Positions 22,563 to 35,109 of a stretch of 64,000 bases of DNA are shown piece after piece. The notes beneath the pieces were generated by a model. The model did no database searches. It was not told the origin of the DNA and saw only the letters and a program-made list of their open reading frames with translations. The position numbers and the translations under genes were made by a program. Position 1 is the stretch's first letter, and the number at the start of each line of letters is the position of its first letter. Origin of the DNA: Euphorbia lathyris. Its lineage: Eukaryota > Streptophyta > Magnoliopsida > Malpighiales > Euphorbiaceae. The DNA is taken from positions 1,689,001 through 1,753,000 of the forward strand of contig NC_088916.1 of assembly GCF_963576675.1 (NCBI RefSeq), given 5' to 3'.

Positions 22563-22985
22563 GTCCAGTTTTTTTTTATTATGGGCCATTTATCAGAAGT
22601 TAATATAGAAATTAGATTTTATTATGAGGCTGTGCTTGGTTGGAGTAATGAGTTTGCAATTTATTCTTTTGAAATTTAATAGTAAGATTATGCATGGATT
22701 TTTTTAGTATCAAACTCAAGCGTTTTATTTATCCTAATCGTCTTGAACTGGTCCAGGTTAAACGTTTTGCCAAGTCAGTTTCCAAAGTTGATATTTATAA
22801 TTAAAAAAAGAATTTTTGCAAAGGAGACTCAAACAACTTGCTTCTCAACTACTAAACTACTAATAACTTATGGGTTAAACTATGCTTACTTTGTTTTTAA
22901 TAAAGTAAGTCTTACTTTGTTTTCTCCACAATTAGATGGCGATGAACTTTCATAAAGTAAGCTCATCCAATGGTAGAAAAAACAA
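22563..22985. other. AT-rich intergenic DNA
   Basis: No gene or RNA feature seen. A 70-codon frame near 22743-22955 has no recognisable similarity. Confidence 0.4.
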
Positions 22986-23573
22986 GAGTTAAGGTGCAAA
23001 AATACCCCTAACGTTTTGGGTCAGGAGCAATTTTACCCCTAATGTCTAAAATGGTGCAATTTTGCCCCTAACGTTTGTAGCCAAGAGCAATTTTACCCCT
23101 AACGTTGGTAATTTGGGTCAATTTCAGACACATTATAAAACACATATATTTTTGTTCATTATTTTGTACCAATTGCATATCAATTCATTCTAAAAAAAAA
23201 AATTTCATGTTTTTTATAATTTAATAATAGAATTGGAGATTAATATTTATAAATTCGGTGAATTTTTTTGAATTTTTTTGTCTAATTCGTACAAAAGACG
23301 GTATATTTTTTTTTTTTATTTTTTTTTTCACATCCCAACATATGTTTATGATTTGTTACTGATAAAATGACGCACATGTGAAGTGTAGATGATAAGATTC
23401 ATGACCGAGAAGACAGTTTGATGAATTATTTCTGAAATTGACCCAATTTATGAACGTTAGGGGTAAATTTGCTCTTGGCTACAAACGTTAAGGGTAAAAT
23501 TGCACCATTTTAGACGTTAGGGGTAAAATTGCTCCTGACCCAAAACGTTAGGGGTATTTTTGCACCTTAACCC
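22986..23573. mobile_element. Mutator-like MITE with long TIRs and a 9-bp TSD
   Basis: Arms of about 130 bp start G(A/G)GTTAAGGTGCAAAAATACC and contain repeated CCCCTAACGTTT / AGCAATTTTACCCCTAA modules. The TSD AAAAAACAA is exact (22977-22985 and 23574-23582). The AT-rich centre includes a poly-T run and GACGCACATGTGAAGTGTAG. About half of a relative lies at 59115-59357. Confidence 0.9.
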
Positions 23574-23712
23574 AAAAAACAAAGTAAGCATAGAAGGCAC
23601 CATAACTTATTATATTCATCAACAATTAATAAATACATAATAATATTTACACCTTAAATATTTAAAACATTAGGTTCAAAAAAAAAAATATTTAAAACAT
23701 CATTTAATACTA

Positions 23713-23892
23713 CTCCTCCGTTTCATATTACATGTCTTTTTAGAAAATTGTATAGAAATTAAGAATATTGGAAAAAAAAGACATTGTTGCCCTTTATTTA
23801 TTGATTCTAATATTTATTTATTTTATAATAAATCTATTAATATGAAACAAAAAAGAATCTCTAGAAAGACATGTAATATGAAACGGATGTAG
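23713..23892. mobile_element. Stowaway-type MITE, TA target
   Basis: TIRs CTCCTCCGTTTCATATTACATG and the inverse CATGTAATATGAAACGGATGTAG, flanked by TA (23711-23712 and 23893-23894). 180 bp, the common plant Tc1/mariner MITE form. A fragment of the same family is near 57928-57985. Confidence 0.88.
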
Positions 23893-23894
23893 TA

Positions 23895-24650
23895 TCTTAT
23901 TCTCTCTTGATAACTATTATTTAAAAAATATTTTATTTTTTAATATTAATGAAATTTTTAAACTATATATATTTATATAAAATAAAATTTAAAAATCTAA
24001 TAAATTATATAAATAAAATTTAAAAATTTAATAAATTATATAATTTAAGTCGAATTATAAAATACATACTCTACTATATTTACATGTGAGTCTATTTAGT
24101 TTAAAAAATATATATTTCATATTTTTAAATTATCATGTATATTGAATTGAATTATATTTTTAACTTGATATCTCTAAAAATTATTAATTGATATTAAAGA
24201 TATATTTTTATAATAATGTTAACATTTTACTATTTTCTTAAAAAATAAAATATTTTACTATATTATAAAAATAAATGTGAATAAATATATATTGTATTTT
24301 ACAGGATTTTATGAACTTTAACTCTTGTGACCGGTCCAGTTTTAACAACCATAATTTTAAGACCATATCTAAAAAAATAGGATAAAATGTAATGTAGATA
24401 TAATATTTCTATCTAGCTGCAACAATTAAAAATAGGATAAATTAAAATATATATAGTTATACAAACATATATATATATTTGACAATTCGTGTAACCATTA
24501 GGATTCTTTTTAGAATTTACCCTAAAAAATATTCAGAGATCTTATCATAGGCTATAAGACCTTGCATCTATTATTTTGAAGACTTTGTTACACCATTTCT
24601 GATATCATAATTTTGAAAAAATAAATAAAACATAAAATATTTTATTTTAA
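23895..24650. other. Very AT-rich intergenic DNA
   Basis: Long A/T runs and repeated AAATTTAAAAATYTAATAAATTATATAA phrases (shortened here) around 23975-24060. No coding or RNA signal seen. Confidence 0.4.
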
Positions 24651-24931
24651 AAGGGAATAAGGTATCAAAATAAATATAAATGTTTTTGAAAAAATATCAA
24701 ATTAGACTCTGAGTACAAAATAGCACCAATAAAAGCTTAATGTTTAAAAAAAAATACAAATTTAAGCGTGAGACGTCATTCATATCCCTCCGTGAAGTTC
24801 TTTCGTTATCGATGTCTAAATTGATACACTTTTTTAAATGTTAAACCAACACTGATACTATTTTGTACGTAGAACCTAAACTTATACTTCTCCAATAACG
24901 TTAGCCCTATTTTTGGTACCCTATTCCTTAA
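24651..24931. mobile_element. Small TIR element
   Basis: AAGGGAATAAGGTATCAAAA at the left pairs with TTTTTGGTACCCTATTCCTTA at the right. The TSD is unclear because the flanks are A/T runs. Non-coding. Confidence 0.6.
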
Positions 24932-26875
24932 AAAAAAAAGTAAACAATTACCAAAATTTTCAGGTGCAATTCAGTTCAATTACAAATATGCATACATAAA
25001 GGGATTGAACTCTGATAAAAAAAGAAGAAAGATTAGCCTCCTAAAATTTAAGGATAAGGCACCAAAATGGTGCCTCAAAGTTTTTGAAGTGCCAAAATTA
25101 ACCCAAACATACAAAATAATATAACCTTAACGCTTGCGAAATGGTACAAATTTAAACCCTGAATAACAAAACTTGATGTCTCAACATTTGTTTAAATTTA
25201 GCCCAAAGTTCCGTTACCCAATGCTAAATTGGTATCATTTCACAAACATTTGACAAGTTAAAACGCATATCACTTTAACCAAATTTAAGGAACCAACAGG
25301 TTACTTTATGCAACTTCAGAGGACCAGGATCACTTTAAGTGACTTAAGAGGGTCAATGAGTCGCTTCAATAGACTAATAAGACATCTCCAAAGTTCGGGG
25401 GCATCAATTTTTTTTAAGCAAACTCCAAAGGACCCTGATGTCTCTAGCTTATATAAAATCATAGGTTAATTCATAATTATATACCTAAACTTGCCTCGTT
25501 TTACCATTTCACACTTTGTACTCGTACAAGGACCTATAACACAACTAAATTTGTAACTTTTTGTCGTTTGGCACTCCGAACTTGTCAATTTTGGGTCTCT
25601 AAGACCCTTGCTGATTTGGCAAACTTCAAATAAAATCAATATTGCACGTCTGTTCAAATTGAAGTGTGCCAAATCAGCAAATAAAGGTGTCATACACCCA
25701 AACTTAACAAATTCAATGTACCGGACAGCAAAAAGTTCCGAATTTAAGTGTGTAACTATGTAGTAAGCCTAAAAATCATTCATCACTATAATTCATCCCC
25801 CAAGCCTTAACTATTTTTTGTAGATTAACTAATATTTCAAAGCAATAGCTCAATTGCAATATCTCCAAAACCACGACGTGGAGATGAGAAATCACCGGTT
25901 CAATACTCAACCTCTTCAATTAACAAACAAACAAAAACAGAAACAATCTGCATGAAAATGCGATGAGCCTTTCATAATTTATCTACGCCTATGTTGCACA
26001 GGCATGGAAATGGAAAGACACAAAACCGGATATAGATACCGGAAAACATTATTTCTAAAACATAGTCCTCATAACATAACCTTCAAACAGATATAGACAC
26101 GGACACAAAACGCAGCATGCTACTAAAGAAGAGTATCCGTGCAACATAGATCTAAGCTAATCAAGACAAAATGGAATTATACGGAGGAAAAAAACGCTCA
26201 AAAATATAACTAGCATTTATTCATATAGAAATAGAATACAAATATCTAAACATTACTGTATTCAACCACAAGAATGATACTATAAATAGTTCTCACTTCC
26301 AATCCAGTAGCAAGAGTTGCAGGGGTTTTTTTTTTTTTTTTTGAAACATTTGACAAGACAATTTTTGTATTTTCCTTCATTTTTTTTATTATTAATTTTT
26401 GCTTCCCAAAAAAATTGGGTAGTTTTACAAACCCGTCCACTAACTAAATGCCCTCAGGAGACCTAAAAATACATGAAATTAGGAATAAGGCACATAGTGT
26501 ACAATCTAAGCTTCCTTCTCCAAAGAAAACAATCCGAAAAAAGATTAAACAACAGCAGAATTACCAAAATTAATGCTATTCTAATCTAAATTTCTTGCTC
26601 CGGTATGCGTCACCCCCCAATAATTAACAACAAAACGAACAAGAGAAGTAAATTAAAAAAAAAAAAAACATTTTTGTTAGAATGATTTTAGCTACTCAGC
26701 ATACCTTGGATTTCGGTGAGAAGAGAAGAGAAGAGAATCCCTCATATTACAGCAAAGCACCTCAACTATTCCTCTGTCAATATAACTTATCAAAGGCTTT
26801 ATCCCACCCAGGTGCTCACTCACCATTCTATTCAGCCACCACATTTTTCTTTTGAGCCGCCACATTTTTCTTACT
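24932..26875. other. Intergenic DNA with decayed repeats; 3' flank of the YTH gene
   Basis: Decayed repeat phrases occur at 25040-25260 (GGTGCCTCAAAG, GCCAAAATTAACCC) and 25250-25440 (TTTAAGTGACTT type). About 25460-25770 looks like another old inverted element (GTGTGCCAAATCAGCAA against TTGCTGATTTGGCAAAC). A poly-T run is at about 26323-26342. The YTH mRNA 3' end lies just below 26876, but I cannot fix its polyadenylation site. Confidence 0.4.
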
Positions 26876-29800
26876 CTATTCTAAATTCAAAACGTTTGGC
26901 ATGCTACCCGTAATGGAATCTTCAGTACGAGAAATGCTAGTGTTAGACTCCATACCTGCTGCCGAAACACCAGTGTCGGTCCTTGCACTATAATTTGCAT
27001 CAGTTGCTGCTGCTGGTGGTGGTTTTCTACCATCATTCAACTGGAGCTTTTCGGCAAAATTACTGGATATTTGGTTCATAGTCCCATCAGTTACTGAGAT
27101 AGAAGCATCAGCTGAAGGATTAGGTTGCTGTCTGGCTCTCCTTTCCTTCAAAGCTCTCTCCCGCTGATTGTAAAAATCGAAATCATCTAATATAGATGTA
27201 TGTGCAACATGGTCCTTGAAAATCTTCAACATTTCAATTCCCTGCCCTTGTTTCACCTGGTTATATTTCAATACAAAAAAGGATAAAAAAAAAATTAGAC
27301 ACATAAAATGGGATAAAAGAGCTACAATCGATGAACATAGTCATTAAAATGTTAGACAGAAAACAGAAAGAATGAGGATTAACAACATAGAAATTGGTAC
27401 CATTTTGCACTCGCTATAACCTAATCTATACCTAAACGAGTAGGATACGGCTTACCTAAATTAAGTCCAGCTGTGTTACAAGGAATCTAAGAACAGTGAT
27501 ACCCTATAAATAGGCCTAGAGATCTCACAATCTAGGTAAGAACACACATTCTCTGCAATTACACTTAATTGTTTAGTACTCCAGTCTCCATCTATACTCT
27601 ACTAACTTAGGCATCGGAGTACTATCTCACAGAATCTCTCGTATCACTAGGTATAGAGTATACATGTATCGGATATACATCATGTTCTTCATAAATGTTG
27701 ATATAATCATGACTAGGTACAGAACCATCACACTGGCATTAATCACTATAATTTTATTGGTAACATAGTCATTACTAGGTACAAAACCATCACACTGACA
27801 TTATGTTCCATAAAATATTGATATGTTAAGCAAAATGAGAAGAAAGCAGCTGAAATCATGTGCTGAAAAAAATTGACTTGCTCACCTCCTGAGAATCTCG
27901 ACTATGAGTAACAGGCTTGTTATCATTATTATCAAGAAGTATGTGTCGGAATCGACTATTAGGAACATCTTTGACGATATGCCACTTGACTGGAAACTGA
28001 CCATTCCACCTATCTTGTTGCCAGTAGTCAGCATTCTTTTCAAAATCTACAGGCCCAACCATTTCTGCTATCCCACAGAACTGTCCACTAGCATTGACCT
28101 GCACAAAGATTTAAATGACCAACAAATCAAATGCTATTGTAGACTACCAGTTCTACAAGGGAATCACTTGAAAAATAGGGGTCAAGGAAAACAATCCTTT
28201 AAAACCTCTAATTCTATTACATAATGGGAAAATTTGTATTAACATGGTAATACAGAAGCAAAACGAAGCAGGAATGTCGCTTATTTCCTATCTCCAAAAC
28301 AAATTACTGATTCTCTATTCCTTTTCTTTTTCTATGCTCAAAGTACCCCAAAAGGCTAAACTTTCTTTCCTTTTTCTGAATATTAAAAGACGATTTCAAA
28401 ATAATTGCTACGAAATATGTCACGTATCCTCCAATTAAGTGTGAGATAAGAACATTTACACATGTTAGTCTTTGCACATTACATTACAATGAGCAGGCAC
28501 CATTTTCTAATATTCCAAGAAAATGAGCATATTTTCACCAATGAAGTACAAAATGTATTCATGAATGCAGAACTCAAGTTCACAGTAAGGTGAACACCAC
28601 ATGATCATGGTACTCTCATGGACAGCAAAAGCCTTAACCAAATTATTATGTTTAATCATTTGCTTAATATCTATGGCAATTACGACAACTCCTGAATCCA
28701 TTTCAACCTGGACCCATCTACTTAACTTGCCCCAATTATTATTGAAGTTAAAACATTAGTTTACTCTCATAACTAATAGTAACATACCGAGAACAAGAGA
28801 AAGACTGGGCAGTCAGCTTCTTTTTCCTTTGCTTCATGATATGCAGCATCGAGTTTTTTATTCCCATGTGGGGTGCTGGCCCAAACTTTGTACTTAATGC
28901 TTTTATGAACGTTATCTTCACTGAAAGATTTGATTATGAAAAACTTGGCAAACTCATAATCAGTGACAAAGTCTGGGTTGTTGTGCAAATCAAGCTGGAA
29001 TCCAGTGCTAGATGAATCACCTTTGTCATTAACAGAGAAAGAACCATGATCAGTGGCCTTGCTCTTAATCTTTGAAGCCCTTGGTCCTCGATTACGATCA
29101 AAACCAAGTGACTCATTAGTGTAAACTGAGTCCTGATCCCTTTCTCTTCTTCTGCCCTTATCAAGACCAAGCCGCATCCAATCATGAGCCCCTGCGTAAG
29201 AAATGGAACCACTCCCGATATTGGAGCTCTGGTAAGAGCCACGCTGCTGGTAGCCTCCAATGGAGGAATTTGATGTTAGTCCATAATCATGTGATCTCTG
29301 TTGAGAAACCTGCAAGTAGGTAATGATGCCCAGGGAACAAATACGTTATCAAATGAACAAAAAGAGTAAGTCTGACTAAACAGATCTGTTCTCCTAACCA
29401 AATAAATACCTCAAGTAAGAACAATAAAAAGAAATTAGCAGAACCTGCTCAAATCTGGTAATTTGACATGTTCTATAAAACATGAAGCAATAAATAAACC
29501 AAAAAAAAAATTAGGAACATTTCTACAAAAATTTGGGTTATTATTATCAACCAATGGAAGTTGAAGCAATCTGCGAAGACTTTTTTCTTTTCAAAGATTT
29601 TGCATTTGGAGAAACTTGTCAATCAATTCCATTGATAAATGAAAGAGACAGAAAAACAAGGGGAGTAGAGCATTTTTACTATAATTAACTAATAATGACC
29701 ACCCACATTTGTGTAAGGGTTAAAAATCTTCTCTACTTTAGTAACTGCAATGTGATTCTCATACATTAATGGCATTTATGCAATAGTTTTGTCATGGAAC

Positions 29801-32570
29801 CGTTTGAACCAAAAGCTCAAGCTGATAGTTAAAGGTCCATTTCATATTAATAGGTGACACACCCCCACACGCGAAAGGACACTTGGGCTTGAAGCGTGAC
29901 AACACAGGCCCATATTACCATGTCCTGCAAATAACTCAACAAATGGGGCTGTCAGGAATCGAACCTAGGACCACTTGGTCACACTGGCTCTGATACCATG
30001 TCATGGAACCGTTTGAACCAAAAGCTCAAGCTGATAGTTAAAGGTCCATTTCATATTAATAGCTGACAAGTTTGAAAGCGTGATTCCTAGCAAAATTTAG
30101 TTTGCACGTCAATAATCTAGGCTATTCTACAAAAAGGGAGAAAATGAAATAGGTCTGAGCAATAAAATCATGGCAGTATATAGAGCAGAGACTTGCAAGT
30201 TGCAACAGGAGCTCATTGCTTTATGTACATAGGATACAACTCCTATGTGGTTGAACAAAATAAGCCAAGCCAAAGGAAAAGGTTTGTAGGGCCACACAAT
30301 AGCTATCCACTTCGAATTAAGGTGAGGGTTAGCATCATAGTTATTTAAGGCGCGCCTATGGCGCATGGCGCACCAGGCGCAGGCCTTAGCGCCATGGCAG
30401 CCCCATGGCGAGGCGCAACTGCCATGGCGCGCGCCTGGTGCGCCAAGAGGCAGTTGCCAAAGGCGCACCAAGGCGCGCCTTGGCTGTTAGAGGCAGTTAT
30501 GGGCAGTTTTTTGGAATGTTTGGCATTTATTTTTATATATCTGGAATGGAACACGTGTTCTATTAACAAAAAGTATTAAAAAGGAGAGAGATTATACGTT
30601 TTAACTAATTAGAAGACGAAGAGACTCTTTGAAGAGGAAGAGACAGTCATTTGAAGAGTGAGAGACATAGTCATTTTATTTATGCTTAAGATATTTTCAT
30701 GATTTAGTATTCATTGCATTTTTATGTTAGTTTTATAGTTTTATAATTTTTATTTTTGTAAGTGCGCCTTGTCTCGCTATGGCGCGCACCATCGCCGTGC
30801 GCCATGCGCCAAGGCTCCAGGACCCCTTGCGCCTTAGTGCGCCATGCGCCTTTAATAACTATGGTTAGCATGACCTGAATAAAAGTTCTATGATGGATGT
30901 GCAGAAATCCAAGGACAATCTAATCAGAATACAAACAAAATGCATCGATATGAAGGTTAAACTGGCACCTACCTAACATGCCAAAATTGAGAGGAGATAG
31001 ACAAGGAAAAAGAAGGCAAATTCACCCTTACATAACTGTGTGCATTTACATAACTGTGTGCATTTACATAACTGTGCGCTCTACTTCCTCAGAAATAAAT
31101 TCCTAGGTACACCACTTTAATGACATATGCCTCCAAAATAGTAGAGAACTTATGCTTCTAGGGTGCCTAGTTTATTTTACTTAGTAGTAAAATCTTTTGT
31201 ATTACACCATGGAAGTTGGTCAAGAAGCACCAACCTATTTTTAATTGAACATCACCCATTGTATGAGCCTAGATGCAGATCAACAAGGCAATCTTCCAAC
31301 TAAGTGGACGTCATAGGTCATCTAGATGTTTCTAATGCAATCCTCACTTATTAATAAGAAAATGCACATATGAGCTCATTGATAATCTAATTACATAGTA
31401 TAGCTTTATAACCAACAGATGAATTGATAGTCTGTGGGAATATGATAGTTTGGTAAACATTAGAAAAGGTGATCAACATTGAATGGCAATGACTACAAAA
31501 AACAATGTGGACGATAAGAGCCAACAACAGAGACCATTACGGTAATAATGACAACTATAATGCATGTTTTGAATGTTTCATCAAATGCAATACCAGAATT
31601 TTACAGAGCTCTAATGCCCAAAACGTGACAAAGACAAACCTGTTGAACACTGTGCTCATATGGCCCAAGTATTCCCATTGGCTGAGAATAAACAGTTGGA
31701 GATGTTAATGGACTAGACCCATGTGCCCCAGACATATTGCCCCCGCCGTATGATCCATAATGTACTAGGTAACCTGATCCTGGCCCAAAAAGAAAGTTGT
31801 CACCATTATTTTCTGATGCAACCAGTTCAGACGGAACTGATGAAGGCACGTTGGGAGCCATAGATTGCGGATAGAAAGAATGCGGATATGGAATCTGTTG
31901 TGGAGAGTATAACTGGCCATCTAGCATCATAGAAGGCATTGGTGTAGCAACTGGAGAATACTGGCCATATGCCATGTCAGGATTAAAGCCATAACCAGAA
32001 TGAAACATGAGAGATGGGTTATCATTGTAGACAACCTGAATCAAATGTCAGAATAAGATGCAGAGTTCAATATACATATCAATATAAATGTCAAACAAAT
32101 AGCTGAATTCAATGCAAAATCAGTATGAAAAAAAGCAAGAGGTATGCATCAATCTCACCGGAGACATTTGCAAGCCATCTGCAGCATTGAGAAATTGAGG
32201 ATATCCATCCCATGGACCAGAACTATTGCCATAACCTGAAGCCAAAACAAAGTTTAATAATAATAAAAAAAACACTTAAATTATGTCAAGAAGCAAAGGG
32301 GACATTAAATTAAATACATTAACATGTTTCCGTTCTTATTTCCAAAATTAATCAATAGAACATTGAAGCTTGGCACAGAAGTTGTTAATCTCATTTATGA
32401 AAAATCAAAATCAAAAACTGGTCAAAATCTAAGCATATTAAGATAATATGCAAGTATAAAAGAGATTTAACGTGAAAACAAAGGGTTGATTACCCAAAAA
32501 AAAACATTAATTGAATTGATAGGGCCAGGTTAAACCTTAAACACTAAGATCCCTAACATTTCAAAGGATA

Positions 32571-32613
<43 letters not shown>

Positions 32614-34779
32614 GTATATAGGAAGAGATATACATCACGTCCAATCTTCTAAATAGATACTCCTATAATTATCAAATCCCAACAAAACACCAACAGAATT
32701 TTGTATGCAAAGTGAACATAAATCCCCAATTCTCTTCAAATCCCAAAACCAATGTTTGATCTTGCCCTCCTATCTTGAATGTCTTCTTACACTGTAAGTG
32801 AAGGCTCCTTGAATGAAAGATCAAAGTCCAATGGTGAGGTTGGAGTAATAAGATTTTGAAGGTAATTGATTTAACGAAGTCAGCCAAGAAATATCATGTC
32901 TCACAAAGGCACGATGTTGAGGCCAAAATTGATGACATTTGCTTTAGTGAGAAAAGCCAAATGGCATACATAGTGCATTAAGAACTGATCCCATTAGATA
33001 ATAGATATGAGAGAGATATACTTATAATAGAATATGCAATGATGTTAAAACAGCCTGTAAATTCACATTTTTTCTTTAGTTACTACTTTAGCAAAGACAT
33101 TATTGGAATTGAACTATAAACAAAATGATAGGGTATATGATCCATTGTTTTGCACATTGAGGTTTAAGTTCACACCACTAATGTAGGTTTTATCTTCATA
33201 ATTAACTCTTAATAAATTTAATTTAGTCATTTTTTCACCACAACCATTTTCGAAGGTCTACAGTCTTAAATCAGTAGAAAGAAAACATAATCATAAAATG
33301 CAACTATACTTACCCCCATAAGATATTGTTTGTTCATGTGCAGCGTAAGAACCATATGGTGGTATAATGCTAAGTTCCCCACCACCATCTAAAGATCGTG
33401 TTTGTTCCGCGACAAGCCTCGGTGGCCCTATGATAGCTGCATCTGGAGAAGGATTTGTTGAAACATTCCTTGCATCTTTGGGTGAGAGAGGCTGGTCAAG
33501 AGAAAGGGCAAGAAAACATTCATCTTTGGTGACAGAAACAAATATAGGAATGTCAAAGCAGGAAATGATTCACAAATATTTACCTGATCTGTTACATTAT
33601 CTCTTCGTATTGGTGTTTCTCCTGATTGAAATACAGGCAACACAGATTAAAAAAAAAAAAAATGAAAATATGTGTGTGTGTAGAAAAACTGTAGTCTTTC
33701 AAGGATAGACCAAACTCTATGATTATATATGGTCACAGGCACAAACACGCATAACCAAGAAAATGTGATGATTATACACAATATGACTCAGAAGTAGTTG
33801 CATATACAAATGGGCAAAACAGGATTTGCAAACAAAGAAATGGGATTGTGACAGGAAGAAGAAGATTTAAAAAATCTAGATGCATTCACAATTCGAGAGA
33901 ATAGCCTGCCCTATTTTACAAACCAACTCCATAAGAAGAAAACTGAACATTACGTACGACGAATGTGAATGAACCAATGATCAATATCATTAGAAACCAA
34001 ATTAGACCATGTAAACAGTGGAGATCTAAAATATGTTCCACAATATAATATAGGCAATAGGGATGGTGCAACGTTTTTAAATGAGGCTCAAAGTAAGAGC
34101 CATCGAAATGAGAAGTGATAATTAAAACATAACGTCTTTTGGCTTTGACTTGCCTAGCATAAGCCACTCGAACACAGAGCTCTCTTCGGAGAAAAAAGCT
34201 TTCTCTTGATCTACTCATGAAGCTTCTCACTAAAAGATGGATTTTATCCTCAAGCAGGACAAGTCAACCCCAACACAAAGGCATTAGCAATACAAAATTA
34301 ATTCCATTAAGTGAAATAGATAATATAAATAAGACTTATGTCACTCAGAATAATGTCACCTCAACCAGACTATCAAACAAAAATGCATCTGTGAATGCAA
34401 AACCCAGAGATACCCTAAAACGCAAAATAAAAAATACAATATATTCAATGATCTAGTTAGACCCAACAATCTTGAAACAAGAATATGACAGTTCATAGGC
34501 TACATTTTCCTCTAAAAAACTAAAAAACAAAACAATTAAGCACAAAAAGTCAAAATAAAATAGAATTTGAAGTTCCCGAAAGGAAGCAAACTGAACCCAC
34601 CAATGAATCCCACCGATCGACAAATTGAGAACGCTAGGGTTTTTGGGACGCACACAGAAAGAAATTAATAGTTGAATGAAGCAAGGAGGTAAGAGAAAGT
34701 GAATCAAAAGGAGCAAATAGAAAAGAGTGATACCTGTAGGGGAAATTCGATTTTGATCCTCAGGAGAAAGTGAGTCCAT
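26876..34779 (-). CDS. ECT: YTH-domain m6A reader, ECT family (ECT6/7/8-like)
   Basis: Eight exons splice in frame with GT/AG: 34779-34734, 33621-33584, 33491-33314, 32235-32159, 32035-31640, 29309-28788, 28098-27886, 27256-26876. They encode 616 residues. Residues 1-~355 are low-complexity Tyr/Gly/Pro/Ser/Gln-rich ([32 protein letters not shown]), typical of ECT/YTHDF proteins. The YTH domain spans ~360-510: [74 protein letters not shown]. Trp388, Trp445 and Trp450 align with the m6A cage. A disordered tail follows. Such proteins bind m6A mRNA in the cytosol and tune its stability and translation. The start ATG at 34779 opens [10 protein letters not shown]; no frame break is seen. The paralogue assignment within ECT is tentative. 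Confidence 0.93.
29790..30068 (-). mobile_element. 279-bp TRIM with 70-bp LTRs in a YTH gene intron
   Basis: Direct repeats 29790-29859 and 29999-30068 are identical except for one base; both begin TGTCATGGAACC and end TGACA. The 5-bp TSD AGTTT is exact (29785-29789 and 30069-30073). The complement of the primer binding site (GCTCTGATACCA, 29987-29998) abuts the right LTR and CACCCCCACAC, a polypurine complement, follows the left one. The element is therefore on the minus strand, the same sense as the host gene. The 139-bp interior is non-coding. Confidence 0.95.
30336..30863. mobile_element. hAT-type MITE with GCGCC-rich ends in a YTH gene intron
   Basis: TIRs CATAGTTATTTAAGGCGC and GCGCCTTTAATAACTATG. 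The exact 8-bp TSD GTTAGCAT is at 30328-30335 and 30864-30871. The terminal ~150 bp on each side is packed with GGCGCGCC/GCGCCATGGC/GGCGCACC palindromes, while the centre is AT-rich. Overlapping short frames on both strands here are repeat artefacts. Confidence 0.9.
32571..32613. repeat. (CT)n(CA)n microsatellite in a YTH gene intron
   Basis: A compound dinucleotide run: about 13 CT units followed by about 8 CA units. It lies between exons 33491-33314 and 32235-32159. Confidence 0.95.
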
Positions 34780-35085
34780 GAATTGAATCAAAGATCTACA
34801 GATTCAGAAATGAACCTTGATAAACCCTAAAACAAAATTTGAAAATATGGGAAATCGAGGGAAATCGAAAAGTAAACAGAGGGAGAGAGAAGCTGAGTTT
34901 TTTGGAATTTGAAGAATATAAAAGAGAGGGTTTTAGGCGTTTCTCCATTTTAGGTTTTTACAGCCAAAATTTGCCCGCGCGATGACAGATCATTTTTTAG
35001 GATTTTTCTTTCTTTCCTTTCTAAACTTTTTAGTTTTTCCATTATAAAACAAACCTTTTTTTTTTCTATCGAGATTTTTTTTTTT
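34780..35085 (-). promoter_or_regulatory. ECT: 5' UTR and promoter-proximal region of the YTH gene
   Basis: Immediately upstream of the ATG on the minus strand. A telo-box (AAACCCTAA on +) lies at about 34822-34830 and a second AAAACCCTC-type element near 34927; these are common near starts of plant genes tied to growth and translation. GA/CT-rich runs (about 34879-34893) fit a plant 5' UTR. I cannot fix the transcription start. Confidence 0.45.
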
Positions 35086-35109
35086 TTGTATTATTTTAAA
35101 TGTTTTAAA

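Noticed and set aside
30127..30579. Ala/Gly/His-rich frames on both strands
   Set aside because: They arise from GCGCC palindromes of a hAT MITE.
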